From the NCBI GenBank assembly GCA_964617665.1, contig CAZUAH010000010.1:1-64000 (forward strand): a stretch of DNA of 64,000 bases, read 5' to 3'. The stretch comes from JADHUC01 sp964617665 (GTDB lineage Bacteria; Planctomycetota; Planctomycetia; Pirellulales; Pirellulaceae). The number at the start of each line of letters is the position of its first letter. Position 1 is the stretch's first letter. This document shows positions 46,101 through 54,581 of the stretch, in pieces. Made by a program: the position numbers and the translations under genes. The notes below the pieces were generated by a model that saw only the letters and a program-made list of their open reading frames with translations, was not told the origin of the DNA and did no database searches.

Positions 46101-49100
46101 ATTCCCATACCCTGCTTGCACGTAGCCAGCAGTTTGCGGACCTGAGCGGCGTCGGATTCGTTCCAGAGCTTGTTTTCAACCTGCCGCACTTTCTGGAGCA
46201 TGCCACCGAGGCCGCTCAGTTCGGCCTGGCGGTTGGGGTTGCACTGCGGCATGACGTCGATACCGCGAACCACAATCCACTTGATCGGATCCTGTGTCAC
46301 GTTGCGGTTGGTGTCGAAATCGTTCGGCACGCGAAGCAAGCGGTCTGCATCCAGGTCGAGGGCTGTTGTGTGCTTGGAGGTGCGCTGCATCGTTCTCTCC
46401 AGCATCGGCCCGAAACCGCACGCGTTTACAGGACGATCCACCGGCTTGGCATGGAACGCTTCAAGCTGCGCTGCGATCTCCTCCGGCCGGACCAAGCTGA
46501 CCTCGGTCATCCGCCAATCCGGCCCCAAATGGGTGGCGCGAATCAGGTGGAAGATGAACGACTGGCCGGCGCTCCGGCCCTCGTCCAATGGTTTGGAAAT
46601 CACGATTGCGACGTTCGGGCGAACGTGCGTTGCCTTCACTACGACGTTCCCTTTGGCCGCCGCTTCCAGCAACACCGTCATGCTCAGTACATCGTCTGCG
46701 TTTTCGTTCTTTCCTCTCGCCATAAATCGCGCCGCGTCGTCCCTGTCGCCCTCTCGGATCAACCGGAGCCATTCTTCGACGACGTCGCGAGCAGGACCAG
46801 CGGCGGCTGCCGCTACGCGGCTCGCCGGGTCCGAGAGGTCGGTCTTCGAACCCCGGCTGGTCGACGCAGGGAGCGGGAGAATTACTGGCGCCCGCGCAGC
46901 CGCCGGTAAGCGTGGTGCCTTCACTGCGAGCCGTTCCTGGACGAGTTGCCTGGCCCGCAACAGGTCCGTGTCGTGCTGGAAAATCAACACGACCGTAGAG
47001 CGCCCTGGCACCGACTTGGAACTAATCGTCTGCAGAGAGGAGATGCCGCCAAACGCGTTTTCCAGCGGCACGGTAACCAGCGATTCTACTTCTTCCGCGG
47101 ACAGGCCTGGAGCCTCGGTCCGGACTTCCACTCGCGGGGGCACGACGCTGCCAACATGCTTCCAAGACGCGTTTTCCGCCACGGTCAACGCAAGCTCTCC
47201 GCTGGTCAGCTCGCCCGAGAAGGTCGCTTCCGGCTCTTCTTCGAAGCGATAAGTTTGGCTGACGAGGTACTTGCCGGGCTTGAGCGAGATGTGTGGTGGG
47301 TCATTGGACGGGCCGGCCCAAGGTTCGTCGAGCCGGAGCGACACGCCCCCGATGACGAGCGTCTTTCCCGGCGCCACGACTTGCTTGCGCCGTTTGACGG
47401 GACCGTCCCACTGTCCGTTAACAAATAGCCTCTTGCCGTCGGCATCCCGTACCGTCGGCATCCATCCCAGCAGCGGCTCGAAGTCGATCAACGTCGTCGC
47501 CTTCGCGGAGTTATTGCGGACCAGCAGCTTGAAGCCAACCGTCTCGCCCGCGACGCATGGCCGGTCCTGCAAATCGAAGCTCAGCCCAAGTTGCAGGTCT
47601 TCCACCTCCTTGCCCCATGCAGTTTTCGCACCGCCGCCGCGGAGATCCACGAAGTCCCTTTTTGCCTTCTCGGCCGCCCCGCGTCGTTCGGGCGTTTGTT
47701 GATCGTTCTGTGTGGCTTGGTCGCTTGTCTCCTCGGCGGCCAGGGCCGCTGCTGTCGGCAGGAAGCGGTGACGGATTCTGAGAGTTTCGGCTTTCCGGTC
47801 GACCGTTTGCACTTCCAGCACTCCGGCTACCGGATTGCCCTCCGGCATTCTTACCGCGAAGGCGAACTTCTGGCCCGTTCTAAGTTCAGGGAATAGATGG
47901 AAGATTGCGCCATCCCTCCTGACGATCTTGTGTCCGGGGATCTTCGGCTCCTCCTTCATCGCCGCCCTGAGCAGTGCTAGCGCCCTCTCTGGTTTCTCCC
48001 ACGCATCGCTGGCCTCCGACAACAAAAATCGCTCCGCCCCAGGAACGGCCAAAGATACCCCGTTGTTGGCAAACTCCACCACCAGCAGCGCGTCCTCGTT
48101 CTTTCCCTGCCATTTCTTCGACGTCATGGTTTCAAGATGTCCCCGGCTCAAATTCAGCGATCCGTTTTTCGTTTCCGACTCAAGGTCGTACAGGGTGCAT
48201 CCGGCGACTCGGGTGAATTGCAGGTCCTCCGCATCCATTCTCACTGGAATCAACTGCATGTTCGGATCCTGCGGCATGACCGTGACGTTGTAGGTGTACT
48301 GGTCGGATGTTTTCTTCAATACCAGCACATGGAGCCGGCCAGCGGGGTCGCGCGTGACCAGCAGACCGCTCTTGGGAATGATGCATCGGCCGGTCTGCTT
48401 CTCTTGATCGACCAGCTTCCGCAGCACCTGGTGGGAGGTCTGTCGCAGCCAGTCGTAGAGAGTTGTGGGATAGGGCCTGCCGTCGGGCCACAGGGGAGCC
48501 ATCTTCAATCCGTGGAATGCCACGACTTCGTTTCCATCGATCGTAAAGCCTGGGCCTTCGGTCGCTTCCTCCATCGCCTTCCAGATCGCCTCGCGCCCCG
48601 CCTTGCTTTGGGGGTCCACCTTTGGCAGGCGTACGAAATGATCCCTCGGCGGATTCACCGAAAAGGTCTTGGGCACTCCGGGGGGGCCGAAGGGATAGCG
48701 GAAGTGTTGCCCCTGGCAGTGCGTCGTCGTTGTGAAAGCCTCCTTCTCCCCAGACAGCGCTGCAATCGCGCCGGTCATCGCGCCTACCGTTGCGTTGGGG
48801 AACCGATCGTTCGGCGGCAACTCCACTTGGGCTAAGCGTTTCTTGAGTTCTGGCACGGCGGCGGAATCGCCCAGACGCTCCAAGGTACGCGCCAGCATGA
48901 ACCAAAGTTCGGTCGGAACAATGTCGAAGGCTCCGATCAGATGGTCTCTCGCCCGGTCGCCACCGAGTGTTGCCAAGGCAGACATCGCAGCGATGTCATG
49001 CGTTTCCAGGAACGTTGCAGTGAAGTCGACATGGGCAACATTGCCGCTCTTCCCTAAAGCGACCAACGCGCAATGGATCACGTTGGGAGTACCGTTGTCT

Positions 49101-50548
49101 CGTGCCTCTTCAATGGCTTTTACCAAGATCCGCTGCACCGACGGCTCTCGAGCCAGTCTTTCTAATACCTTCATCCCCAACCGGTCCGAGCGCCCGCTCT
49201 TCAGTAGCGGAATCATCTCCTGTGCCACTCCTGGCCCCATGGCAACCAGTGCCTCCACGGCGGCATCGGATTCTGATTGCACCGAGCTATTCGCTCTTTC
49301 GATCCATCGTTTCAGATCCGCCTTGCTTAGCTTCTCTGCGGTCGGCGGGACGGTCGTATCGCCGACGACCTCCGTGATGTTCATCGAGACCAGCCAGATC
49401 GCCAGCGGCACCGCCAGCGCCATCAGGGCGACCGGCCACCAGCGGGTTTTCTTGTCCGAGGCGGACAGGCCGAGGATGTTTCCGACCCGATTGAGGAGGA
49501 CCATTTTTCGGTCTCCTACGCTGGCCCCGAACTGGGGCGTGGATCGGCCGAGCCGCATGCGGCCCAACTGTTCCAAGGCGGTTGCATATGCCATTCGTTT
49601 GTTGGTGACGCCAACTGCCAATTCGTCAGTACACATCTCGCGTTCCAGACCTACGCGGCGCGACAGCCACCACACGGCGGGATGGTAGAACAGGAACATC
49701 TCCACCAGCCGCTGTAGCAGGTTCATCCATAGATCCCAACGTCTGATGTGCGCCAGTTCGTGGGCGATTACGGCTTCCAGCACCTCGGGCGTCATCTCCG
49801 CAAGCCAGGAAGCCGGCAACAGGACCAATGGTCGCCACAGTCCAACGACGATCGCCTCGCGGATCCTTTCCGAGGCACAAACGCGCGGAGGAAACCGCAG
49901 ACCGAGCCGGCACCCCAACGTCGTTGCCTTCGCCGCCAGATCCGCCGGAATCGCCCGTCGCGCCCGCGCTAACCAGCGTACGTGCAGCCAACTGATCGAC
50001 AGCCGTGCGGCCAGCGCCAACACGCCCGCGACCCAGGCAATCAGGGCGTACGGCTGAATCGCGCCGACACCCTGCCGGAGTTTCCCCCGCCAGATCCCCA
50101 GCTCGGAAAGGTCTGCGGTCGCTTCCACGTCGGGCGAGCCCGAGGCCGGCGGCACTGCGGCCAATGGCGGCGGCGCTTCTGAACGTGCAAGCGCCCGTTG
50201 GGTCTCCCGGTCGACCGGGCCGCCGGGGTGTACGCGCGTTTCGTTCGCGACAAGCTCGGGCCCGGGTTCCGAAGCGGCCGGGACCTCGACCTGCGTCTCC
50301 GTCAGGTCGCGGCTTGCCGTTGCCGATTCAGGTACCTCCGTAAGCACGAACGTCACCAGCGGACACGCGGCCATGGCAACCAGTGCCAACAGGCATATCA
50401 CGTATCGGTTACGCGCCCGGCGTACCGGCCATGCACGGAGCAACGTCGCCGCAACGACTGCCACTGCCAGCCCCTGCCAGAGAAAGTGAAGCAGTGTCCA
50501 GGTAAGACGTTGCCACAAAGGCTCATGCAGTGTCTCTAACGCCCACAT
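43172..50548 (-). CDS. Giant M56 BlaR1-type sensor protease with repeated exported domains (2458 aa)
   Basis: The first ~400 residues are an M56 module: helices at ~15-70, zinc motif H263-E-L-A-H, EREMCTDELAV, and a TM segment near 385-405. The exported tail is about 2050 residues against ~260 in classical BlaR1. In order it contains HEAT-like helices (~408-580), a region with a GFTIDGNEVVAFHGLKMAP segment, a beta domain (~976-1130), a CusA-like RND porter fragment (~1136-1234) and an NTF2-like region (~1253-1375). After these come two FGPxxER units (~1380, ~1694), two ~125-aa units A (~1550-1677, ~2178-2310) and three ~140-aa beta units B (~1890, ~2030, ~2318). ATG at 50548 overlaps the blaI stop as TGATG. 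It should relay an envelope signal to BlaI. Confidence 0.85.
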   Translation of the reverse strand: MWALETLHEPLWQRLTWTLLHFLWQGLAVAVVAATLLRAWPVRRARNRYVICLLALVAMAACPLVTFVLTEVPESATASRDLTETQVEVPAASEPGPELVANETRVHPGGPVDRETQRALARSEAPPPLAAVPPASGSPDVEATADLSELGIWRGKLRQGVGAIQPYALIAWVAGVLALAARLSISWLHVRWLARARRAIPADLAAKATTLGCRLGLRFPPRVCASERIREAIVVGLWRPLVLLPASWLAEMTPEVLEAVIAHELAHIRRWDLWMNLLQRLVEMFLFYHPAVWWLSRRVGLEREMCTDELAVGVTNKRMAYATALEQLGRMRLGRSTPQFGASVGDRKMVLLNRVGNILGLSASDKKTRWWPVALMALAVPLAIWLVSMNITEVVGDTTVPPTAEKLSKADLKRWIERANSSVQSESDAAVEALVAMGPGVAQEMIPLLKSGRSDRLGMKVLERLAREPSVQRILVKAIEEARDNGTPNVIHCALVALGKSGNVAHVDFTATFLETHDIAAMSALATLGGDRARDHLIGAFDIVPTELWFMLARTLERLGDSAAVPELKKRLAQVELPPNDRFPNATVGAMTGAIAALSGEKEAFTTTTHCQGQHFRYPFGPPGVPKTFSVNPPRDHFVRLPKVDPQSKAGREAIWKAMEEATEGPGFTIDGNEVVAFHGLKMAPLWPDGRPYPTTLYDWLRQTSHQVLRKLVDQEKQTGRCIIPKSGLLVTRDPAGRLHVLVLKKTSDQYTYNVTVMPQDPNMQLIPVRMDAEDLQFTRVAGCTLYDLESETKNGSLNLSRGHLETMTSKKWQGKNEDALLVVEFANNGVSLAVPGAERFLLSEASDAWEKPERALALLRAAMKEEPKIPGHKIVRRDGAIFHLFPELRTGQKFAFAVRMPEGNPVAGVLEVQTVDRKAETLRIRHRFLPTAAALAAEETSDQATQNDQQTPERRGAAEKAKRDFVDLRGGGAKTAWGKEVEDLQLGLSFDLQDRPCVAGETVGFKLLVRNNSAKATTLIDFEPLLGWMPTVRDADGKRLFVNGQWDGPVKRRKQVVAPGKTLVIGGVSLRLDEPWAGPSNDPPHISLKPGKYLVSQTYRFEEEPEATFSGELTSGELALTVAENASWKHVGSVVPPRVEVRTEAPGLSAEEVESLVTVPLENAFGGISSLQTISSKSVPGRSTVVLIFQHDTDLLRARQLVQERLAVKAPRLPAAARAPVILPLPASTSRGSKTDLSDPASRVAAAAAGPARDVVEEWLRLIREGDRDDAARFMARGKNENADDVLSMTVLLEAAAKGNVVVKATHVRPNVAIVISKPLDEGRSAGQSFIFHLIRATHLGPDWRMTEVSLVRPEEIAAQLEAFHAKPVDRPVNACGFGPMLERTMQRTSKHTTALDLDADRLLRVPNDFDTNRNVTQDPIKWIVVRGIDVMPQCNPNRQAELSGLGGMLQKVRQVENKLWNESDAAQVRKLLATCKQGMGMQLRASDGSYPVTYVFETFPQPTGESRQGILQILAIDQNEQAIKVRYQLVGALRNAEGVKAWPPDAVKAVFESLRSELVEIGADYPEFAGARDIRVAHRELSYGMDYRHNCTVLQRGYRDDGPNAAYFRFEIYSLPKDGDPFPFATTPPAHRWPSLNLVGWSNVYVGENSSPGVEAKVRDILRRHVAMIDHIASESREDQVDIVAEELGNAAFGPVMERAVTEPRSKATTYLAPRQVRLYHADRSRERGTPVVLDLASGELIAQPKTADDEAIAKYWDQLGRGDLAYPGEGLMILRRGGVELWNPTAGRFTAAKAVYREPRGAAKPLVTGYSLENLPLRLRITSGDGKKFDVTVLRKEPKGDYIDIEYRPLPESTGPAQPSVSGAAERRNETPEELAETVKQNVRQDGWGKSVEGVKCRLHADKPSWQQGRIPDLLADWHNEGAGTWEITLPRGNWELEIDGTRFQPSVREPRNQRVPLHSGEQRQDLAVPVLSNGNLGLKLHDLSPGKHTLRLICMLNSTAPDTAEKPLRVVSNLIEVNVLPIDDDIAWGEPTEGVQCRLRVDQRSWPQGTVPKLFADLHNQGKRDLSIAIEAESWEFEIDGKWHKPSVFRSGIRRYLPLAAGQQQLNVEVWTDAHKKLDELTPGAHTLRLARILPSAMEGPANDQIRVVSNPVEIEVVAAEPQARSKATGGWSDIETVMGSLSSEFAKISSAYPELPDADAIRITRTDVFYGLKYMRNCTYLGRRGHEDTGPHPVHLRFEVYSLSEQGDPIPYAVRKPDHTWGNLRLVGWTRVYVGKDASPGFADKARQIIDRHVAMVDALDHRAKDTPPPVAKDWSWSMEGVQFRLHTDKSSWPQGTLPELLADFRNRGTRDLKIELEHESWGLEIDGRWHRVSSFVSGLRRWLPLGPGQDQQNLKVWFHANDNLGRKLRELEPGKHTLRVARYFRQGPPEERLRLVSNPIDIEILPSRPAAD

Positions 50549-50943
50549 CACTGGTTCCCCCGTTGCTTGCGGTACTCACGCATCATCTTGGCGATGTCGT
50601 CCATTTCCTCGGACGAGGGATCGCAGTGATCCAACATCCGCAAGACCAAGGCACTGGGCGACCCTTCAAACACTCGGCCCAGCAGGTCTTCGACCAGTCT
50701 CCCTTGGGTCTCTTCCCGAGCGATGTTGGCTTCGTACAGATACGCCCGCCGCGGGCAGTGACACGTCAGCAGGCCTTTCTCGACCATCGTGTTCAACAGG
50801 CTGTTGACCGACGTGTAATGCCGCTCGCGTCGCTCGTTCAGTTCTTCCCAGACTTCTCGCGCGGTACATGGCCCGCGGTCCCAAAGGATCTTCAAAACCT
50901 CCAACTCACCCGGCGTTGGATGTTCGGATCGTGGTCGGGGCAT
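50548..50943 (-). CDS. BlaI/MecI/CopY-family transcriptional repressor
   Basis: This 131-aa repressor has the BlaI winged-helix domain (PTPGELEVLKILWDRGPCTA, REVWEELNERRERHYTSVNS, MVEKGLLTC) and a C-terminal helical dimerisation domain (LVEDLLGRVFEGSPSALVL). Members bind as dimers to promoter dyads and are inactivated by the paired M56 protease. The start at 50943 is set by AAGGAG seven bases upstream; the frame opens further to 51012. It leads the operon blaI - giant blaR1 - headless blaI - short blaR1, and its promoter at 51025-51052 carries two operator-like dyads, so autoregulation is likely. Confidence 0.92.
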   Translation of the reverse strand: MPRPRSEHPTPGELEVLKILWDRGPCTAREVWEELNERRERHYTSVNSLLNTMVEKGLLTCHCPRRAYLYEANIAREETQGRLVEDLLGRVFEGSPSALVLRMLDHCDPSSEEMDDIAKMMREYRKQRGNQ

Positions 50944-51024
50944 CGCGACGCTCCTTTCAGAGCACTGGAGGAACGGGCCGAAAGACGGTCCCTCAGCCGG
51001 GTCCATCAACAAAGGGCCTCTCTT

Positions 51025-51052
51025 ATCGTATGGTTTAACCCATAGATGTCAA
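51025..51052 (-). promoter_or_regulatory. Sigma70-type promoter of the blaI-blaR1 operon
   Basis: On the minus strand TTGACA (51052-51047) is a perfect -35 and TACGAT (51030-51025) a four-of-six -10, separated by 16 nt. The predicted transcript would start about 75 bases before the blaI ATG at 50943. The two dyads at 51029-51044 and 51051-51066 overlap the -10/spacer and abut the -35, which fits repression by BlaI. Confidence 0.7.
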
Positions 51053-51066
51053 TGGCAAAAACCATA
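51029..51066. promoter_or_regulatory. Paired BlaI-type operators
   Basis: Two 16-bp dyads of the form (T/A)ATGG-N6-CCATA occur at 51029-51044 (TATGGTTTAACCCATA, 14 of 16 bases palindromic) and 51051-51066 (AATGGCAAAAACCATA). Their centres are 22 bp apart, about two helical turns, so two BlaI dimers would bind on the same face. Site 1 lies over the -10 and spacer, site 2 next to the -35 of the blaI promoter. No similar dyad precedes the headless blaI copy. Confidence 0.7.
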
Positions 51067-51118
51067 GAGATGACGATTTGGTGTCGGAACCTCTATACTT
51101 CTGCCTCACGATTTGGGG

Positions 51119-52378
51119 TCATTGCGGCGTCGAGGCCACGTTTGCCCGTATCAACGTGGCCTGCGGGAGCACGATGATCGATTCAGCCGACGTGATCAGC
51201 TTGTCGATGTCGGCCATCGATGCAACCGGTTTCATCATCCAGGAACGAACGCGGCCCGGCGGAATCTCGGAATAGAGATAGACGTTTGCCCGCTGGACCT
51301 CGCGGGCAATCTGATACGCCTTGTGTGCGCCCATGACAAAGTTCTCTTTGATCCGAGCGATGATGTCCTCGGGCGTGAACGCTTCGTCCATCCAGACTTC
51401 GAACTTCTGCGAACCGCTGCCTTCGGCACAGCGGGCCGCCACCAACACGTCGCCGCCGGGCTTGACAACCTGCGTGGCCTCCTCGATGGCCTTCTGCGAC
51501 TGGTACAGATCGATGTCCTTCGGGTGACCGCCAGGCGACGCGATGACCAGATCGGCGCGGCAGGGTACTTCGATCGAGTACATCTCGTCGACAAAACGGC
51601 TGGCTTCACGGAATGCGAGGTCGGGATCGCCGGCACGTGCCGCGATGATCCGATGACTGGCGTCCATTGCCACGCTGACGCCGAAGTCCACCTGGGCCAT
51701 TCGGCCTACTTCATCAACTTCTTCGCGCACGGGATTGCCGTCGAGCCTGCCTGGCCCGGTTCCTGGCAGGTCCATTCGAGAATGGTTCGCCCGAATCGCC
51801 ACGGCGTCTGCCATGCCTGGGTAGACACACTTCGCGCCTCCGCCGTAGCCACAGAATTGATGATACTCGACGTCCCCCGTGATGATTCTTAGATCTGCTT
51901 TCATAAACGCGCGATTCAGCGAGATCTCTGTGCCCAGACTCGTTGTGCCAAGACGCACGAGGCGTTGCCGATCGTTCGCATCGTGGCTCTCGCAGTGCAC
52001 CAAGCCGAGCCAACGGCCCAAGGCGGCCTGCAACTCATCGTCGGTCATCGGCCGATGCAGGCCGGTCGCCACGACAACGGTGACCTGATTCGGCGATATC
52101 CCGCCCGCCTGCAGTTCGGTCATGACCGCATCGATTAGCAGCGCGTTGGGGACCGGACGCGTGGCGTCTTCGATGGCAACAGCCACACGGCGTGCTCCCG
52201 ATGCCATGTCTCGCAGCTGATCGCAGGAAACAGGATTTGCTAGGGCTTCGTGCAATGCACTAGTTGGATCAGGTTCCGGTGTAATCGATCGCGGCACGAA
52301 TACCCCGACTAGTTTGTCGTTCGGCACAGTCACCGAGATCGTGTCGTGCCCGTAGGGCAATGCAATCTGTTCGTACAT
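51119..52378 (-). CDS. larA: LarA-type nickel-dependent racemase (DUF2088)
   Basis: This 419-aa cytoplasmic protein matches LarA. The N-terminal half has AVAIEDATRPVPNALLIDAV, VVVATGLHRPM and HQFCGYGGGAKCVYPGMADA, whose Lys fits the residue that holds the nickel-pincer nucleotide. RANHSRMDLPG supplies a His at the expected spacing. The C-terminal half has DLVIASPGGHPKDIDLYQSQ. LarA homologues racemise or epimerise 2-hydroxy acids or sugar acids. larB, larC and larE, which make the cofactor, are not seen in this window. The start is the ATG at 52378 with only a weak ribosome-binding site. The family also includes non-lactate enzymes, so the substrate is unsure. Confidence 0.82.
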   Translation of the reverse strand: MYEQIALPYGHDTISVTVPNDKLVGVFVPRSITPEPDPTSALHEALANPVSCDQLRDMASGARRVAVAIEDATRPVPNALLIDAVMTELQAGGISPNQVTVVVATGLHRPMTDDELQAALGRWLGLVHCESHDANDRQRLVRLGTTSLGTEISLNRAFMKADLRIITGDVEYHQFCGYGGGAKCVYPGMADAVAIRANHSRMDLPGTGPGRLDGNPVREEVDEVGRMAQVDFGVSVAMDASHRIIAARAGDPDLAFREASRFVDEMYSIEVPCRADLVIASPGGHPKDIDLYQSQKAIEEATQVVKPGGDVLVAARCAEGSGSQKFEVWMDEAFTPEDIIARIKENFVMGAHKAYQIAREVQRANVYLYSEIPPGRVRSWMMKPVASMADIDKLITSAESIIVLPQATLIRANVASTPQ

Positions 52379-52926
52379 CGTCTTGCGCGTTTCTTAGAGC
52401 CAGTCTTCAAACACGTCGAGTATCCGCCGAGCTTGGTAGTGGAGGCTTCTAGCCGCCACGTTTTGCGCCGAATCCAGGTCGTCCAATGGCGGCTGGAAGC
52501 CACCACTGCGCATCTCAAGGCGGGCTCTCGTGGGGATCTTCCGTCCTGAAACGTGCACGGAACACTGCCGCGTTTCGGCTCGAATCTGGAATTGTGGATG
52601 CCGGGACGACGCTATGGCCATATTGGACTCGATTACGATTCCCTTTGCAAGAATTGAGTTCCTCCCAGCGGGCCATCGACCGCAACATAGCCAAATCGAA
52701 TAGTCGGGTAACATCTGCTCATTGAACAACCTGCGTTGGGGTATTTGGCGTCTCGGCTTGCTTGCGGCGTCTGTCGGGGTTAATCTGCTCAGGATAATGA
52801 GGATCTCGCCCCGGAAATGGATGGTGTGTAGCGAAGTCTGCGTGGCCCGCTGTGGCACAACGCGCGCACTCGCAAGAGTTATCGCCTAAACAGAAACGTG
52901 CAATGTCAATTGAAAGGAGATTCGTT
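52379..52926. other. Intergenic region with an imperfect inverted repeat
   Basis: I see no gene in these 548 bases. They contain an inverted repeat with 21-nt arms at 52438-52458 and 52487-52507, 19 of 21 bases paired (arms contain GGCTTC and GCCGCCA), separated by 28 nt. Near the end, AAAGGAG at 52912-52918 is the ribosome-binding site of the Gfo/Idh/MocA gene. The region lies between two divergent genes and so must hold their promoters, but I find no confident -35/-10 pair. Confidence 0.6.
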
Positions 52927-54321
52927 ATGAGCGGAAGCAAAAACAACAGTGGTACGTCGCGGCGTCAGTTTTTGAAGAATACCGGCCGAGTCGCTGCGGC
53001 CTCGGCGGTGGCCAGTGCGGTCGTCCCTCACGTCCACGCGGCAGAAGACAATACCATTAGAGTGGCCTTGGTCGGCTGTGGCGGTCGCGGCTCGGGGGCG
53101 GCGACAAACGCTCTCGCGGTCAAAGGCGGTCCGATAAAGCTCGTGGCGATGGCCGATGTATTCGAGCACCGTCTTAAGAGCAGCTATGAGAACCTAAAGA
53201 ACAGGGCCGGCGATCAGGTAGACGTGCCGGAAGACCGCAAATTCATCGGGTTTGATGCGTACAAGAAGGCGATGGATTGCCTGAAGCCCGGCGATGTGGC
53301 CATCTTCGCCACACCCCCGGCCTTCCGCTGGGTCAATTTTACCTACGCCGTCCAGAAGGGTCTGAACGTCTTCATGGAAAAGCCGATCACCGTGGACGGC
53401 CCGACCAGCAAACGGATGCTCAAGTTGGCGGACGAAGCAGAAGCCAAGAATCTTAAGGTCGGCGTGGGCTTGATGTCACGCCACAACCGGGCGCTCGAGG
53501 AACTGGCCAAGCGAGTTCAGGATGGCCAACTGGGCGACATTATCCTGCAGCGTGGCTACCGGATGCATGGACCGATCGGATTCTTTTCTTCCCTGCCCAA
53601 GCCGGCCGACGCCAACGAACTGCTCTATCAGGTGCAGCGCTTCCACAGTTTCATCTGGGCCAGCGGCGGTAACTACAGCGACTTCTACATCCACATCATC
53701 GATCATCTCGGCTGGATGAAGGGAGCCTGGCCGGTCAAAGCACATGCCCTGGGTGGCCGTCACTATCGCGAGAGCCCACAAGGCGTGACGTATGTGGACC
53801 AAAATCTCGATACCTACTCGGTCGAGTACACCTACGGCGACGGCTCCAAGTTCACTTTCGGCGGACGCTGCATCAACGGCTGCCAAAGGATCTACTCGAG
53901 CTATCTGCACGGCACTAAAGGCTCGGCGGTCGTCTCCAAGAGTGGCGATTGCGGTCTGCCGTCCAGTATCCACGAGGGCCAAGACTTCAGCCGAGACAAG
54001 GTGGTCTGGCAATCGGAGGTTCCTTCTGATCAGCGAAATCCCTATCAGAACGAATGGGAAGATCTGGTCAATGCCATTCGCAACGACGAACCCTTCAACG
54101 AGGCCCGGCGCGGCGTTGAAGCCAGTCTGGTGACGAGCATGGGCCGCATGGCCGCTCACACCGGCACGGAAATCACGTTCGACGGCATGCTCAACTGCGA
54201 ACATGAGATGGCACCGGGGCTGGACAAACTGACGGCGGATTCTCCTGCCCCATTGCAGGCGGACGCCGATGGCAAGTACCCCATTCCCATGCCGGGGATC
54301 ATTAAGAAAAGGGAGTACTGA
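52927..54321 (+). CDS. Tat-exported Gfo/Idh/MocA-family oxidoreductase
   Basis: This 464-aa protein starts with a twin-arginine signal (S11-R12-R13-Q-F-L-K, then AAASAVASAVVPHVHA). A Rossmann NAD(P)-binding domain follows with IRVALVGCGGRGSGAATNAL. EKPITVDGPTSKRML contains the conserved EKP motif of the family. The C-terminal substrate domain includes DFYIHIIDHLGWMKGAWP. Export by Tat implies that it folds with its cofactor first, as in GFOR-like enzymes. It should oxidise or reduce a sugar or polyol at the membrane or in the periplasm. The ATG at 52927 has AAAGGAG eight bases upstream; longer frames from 52852 lack such support. Confidence 0.9.
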   Translation: MSGSKNNSGTSRRQFLKNTGRVAAASAVASAVVPHVHAAEDNTIRVALVGCGGRGSGAATNALAVKGGPIKLVAMADVFEHRLKSSYENLKNRAGDQVDVPEDRKFIGFDAYKKAMDCLKPGDVAIFATPPAFRWVNFTYAVQKGLNVFMEKPITVDGPTSKRMLKLADEAEAKNLKVGVGLMSRHNRALEELAKRVQDGQLGDIILQRGYRMHGPIGFFSSLPKPADANELLYQVQRFHSFIWASGGNYSDFYIHIIDHLGWMKGAWPVKAHALGGRHYRESPQGVTYVDQNLDTYSVEYTYGDGSKFTFGGRCINGCQRIYSSYLHGTKGSAVVSKSGDCGLPSSIHEGQDFSRDKVVWQSEVPSDQRNPYQNEWEDLVNAIRNDEPFNEARRGVEASLVTSMGRMAAHTGTEITFDGMLNCEHEMAPGLDKLTADSPAPLQADADGKYPIPMPGIIKKREY

Positions 54322-54581
54322 TCCATCACTTCGATAATGATCTCTGGCTGCCGCGAATGGCGGAAAAGGGTGATACGTCACCGCGGATGGAGGCCATTTA
54401 TCACGTTTCTTCGGCGATGTTGGACGCATGTGTGGTTTTGCTGCCTTTCATGCTCCAACTCGCCGTAGCGGACCTTTTCGCCGCCCTTGCCGGGAATTAC
54501 GCGTTGCCGGATGCCTTCTTGCCGAAGTAGAATGAAGGCGGAGCGTCGGGGGCAGTCGCGCATCAGAGAGGGCGGCGTATA

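Noticed and set aside
54322..54581. Possible small protein or gene remnant between the Gfo/Idh/MocA and zinc-ribbon genes
   Set aside because: Short frames exist on both strands (up to 79 codons on minus) but none has a ribosome-binding site or recognisable pattern.
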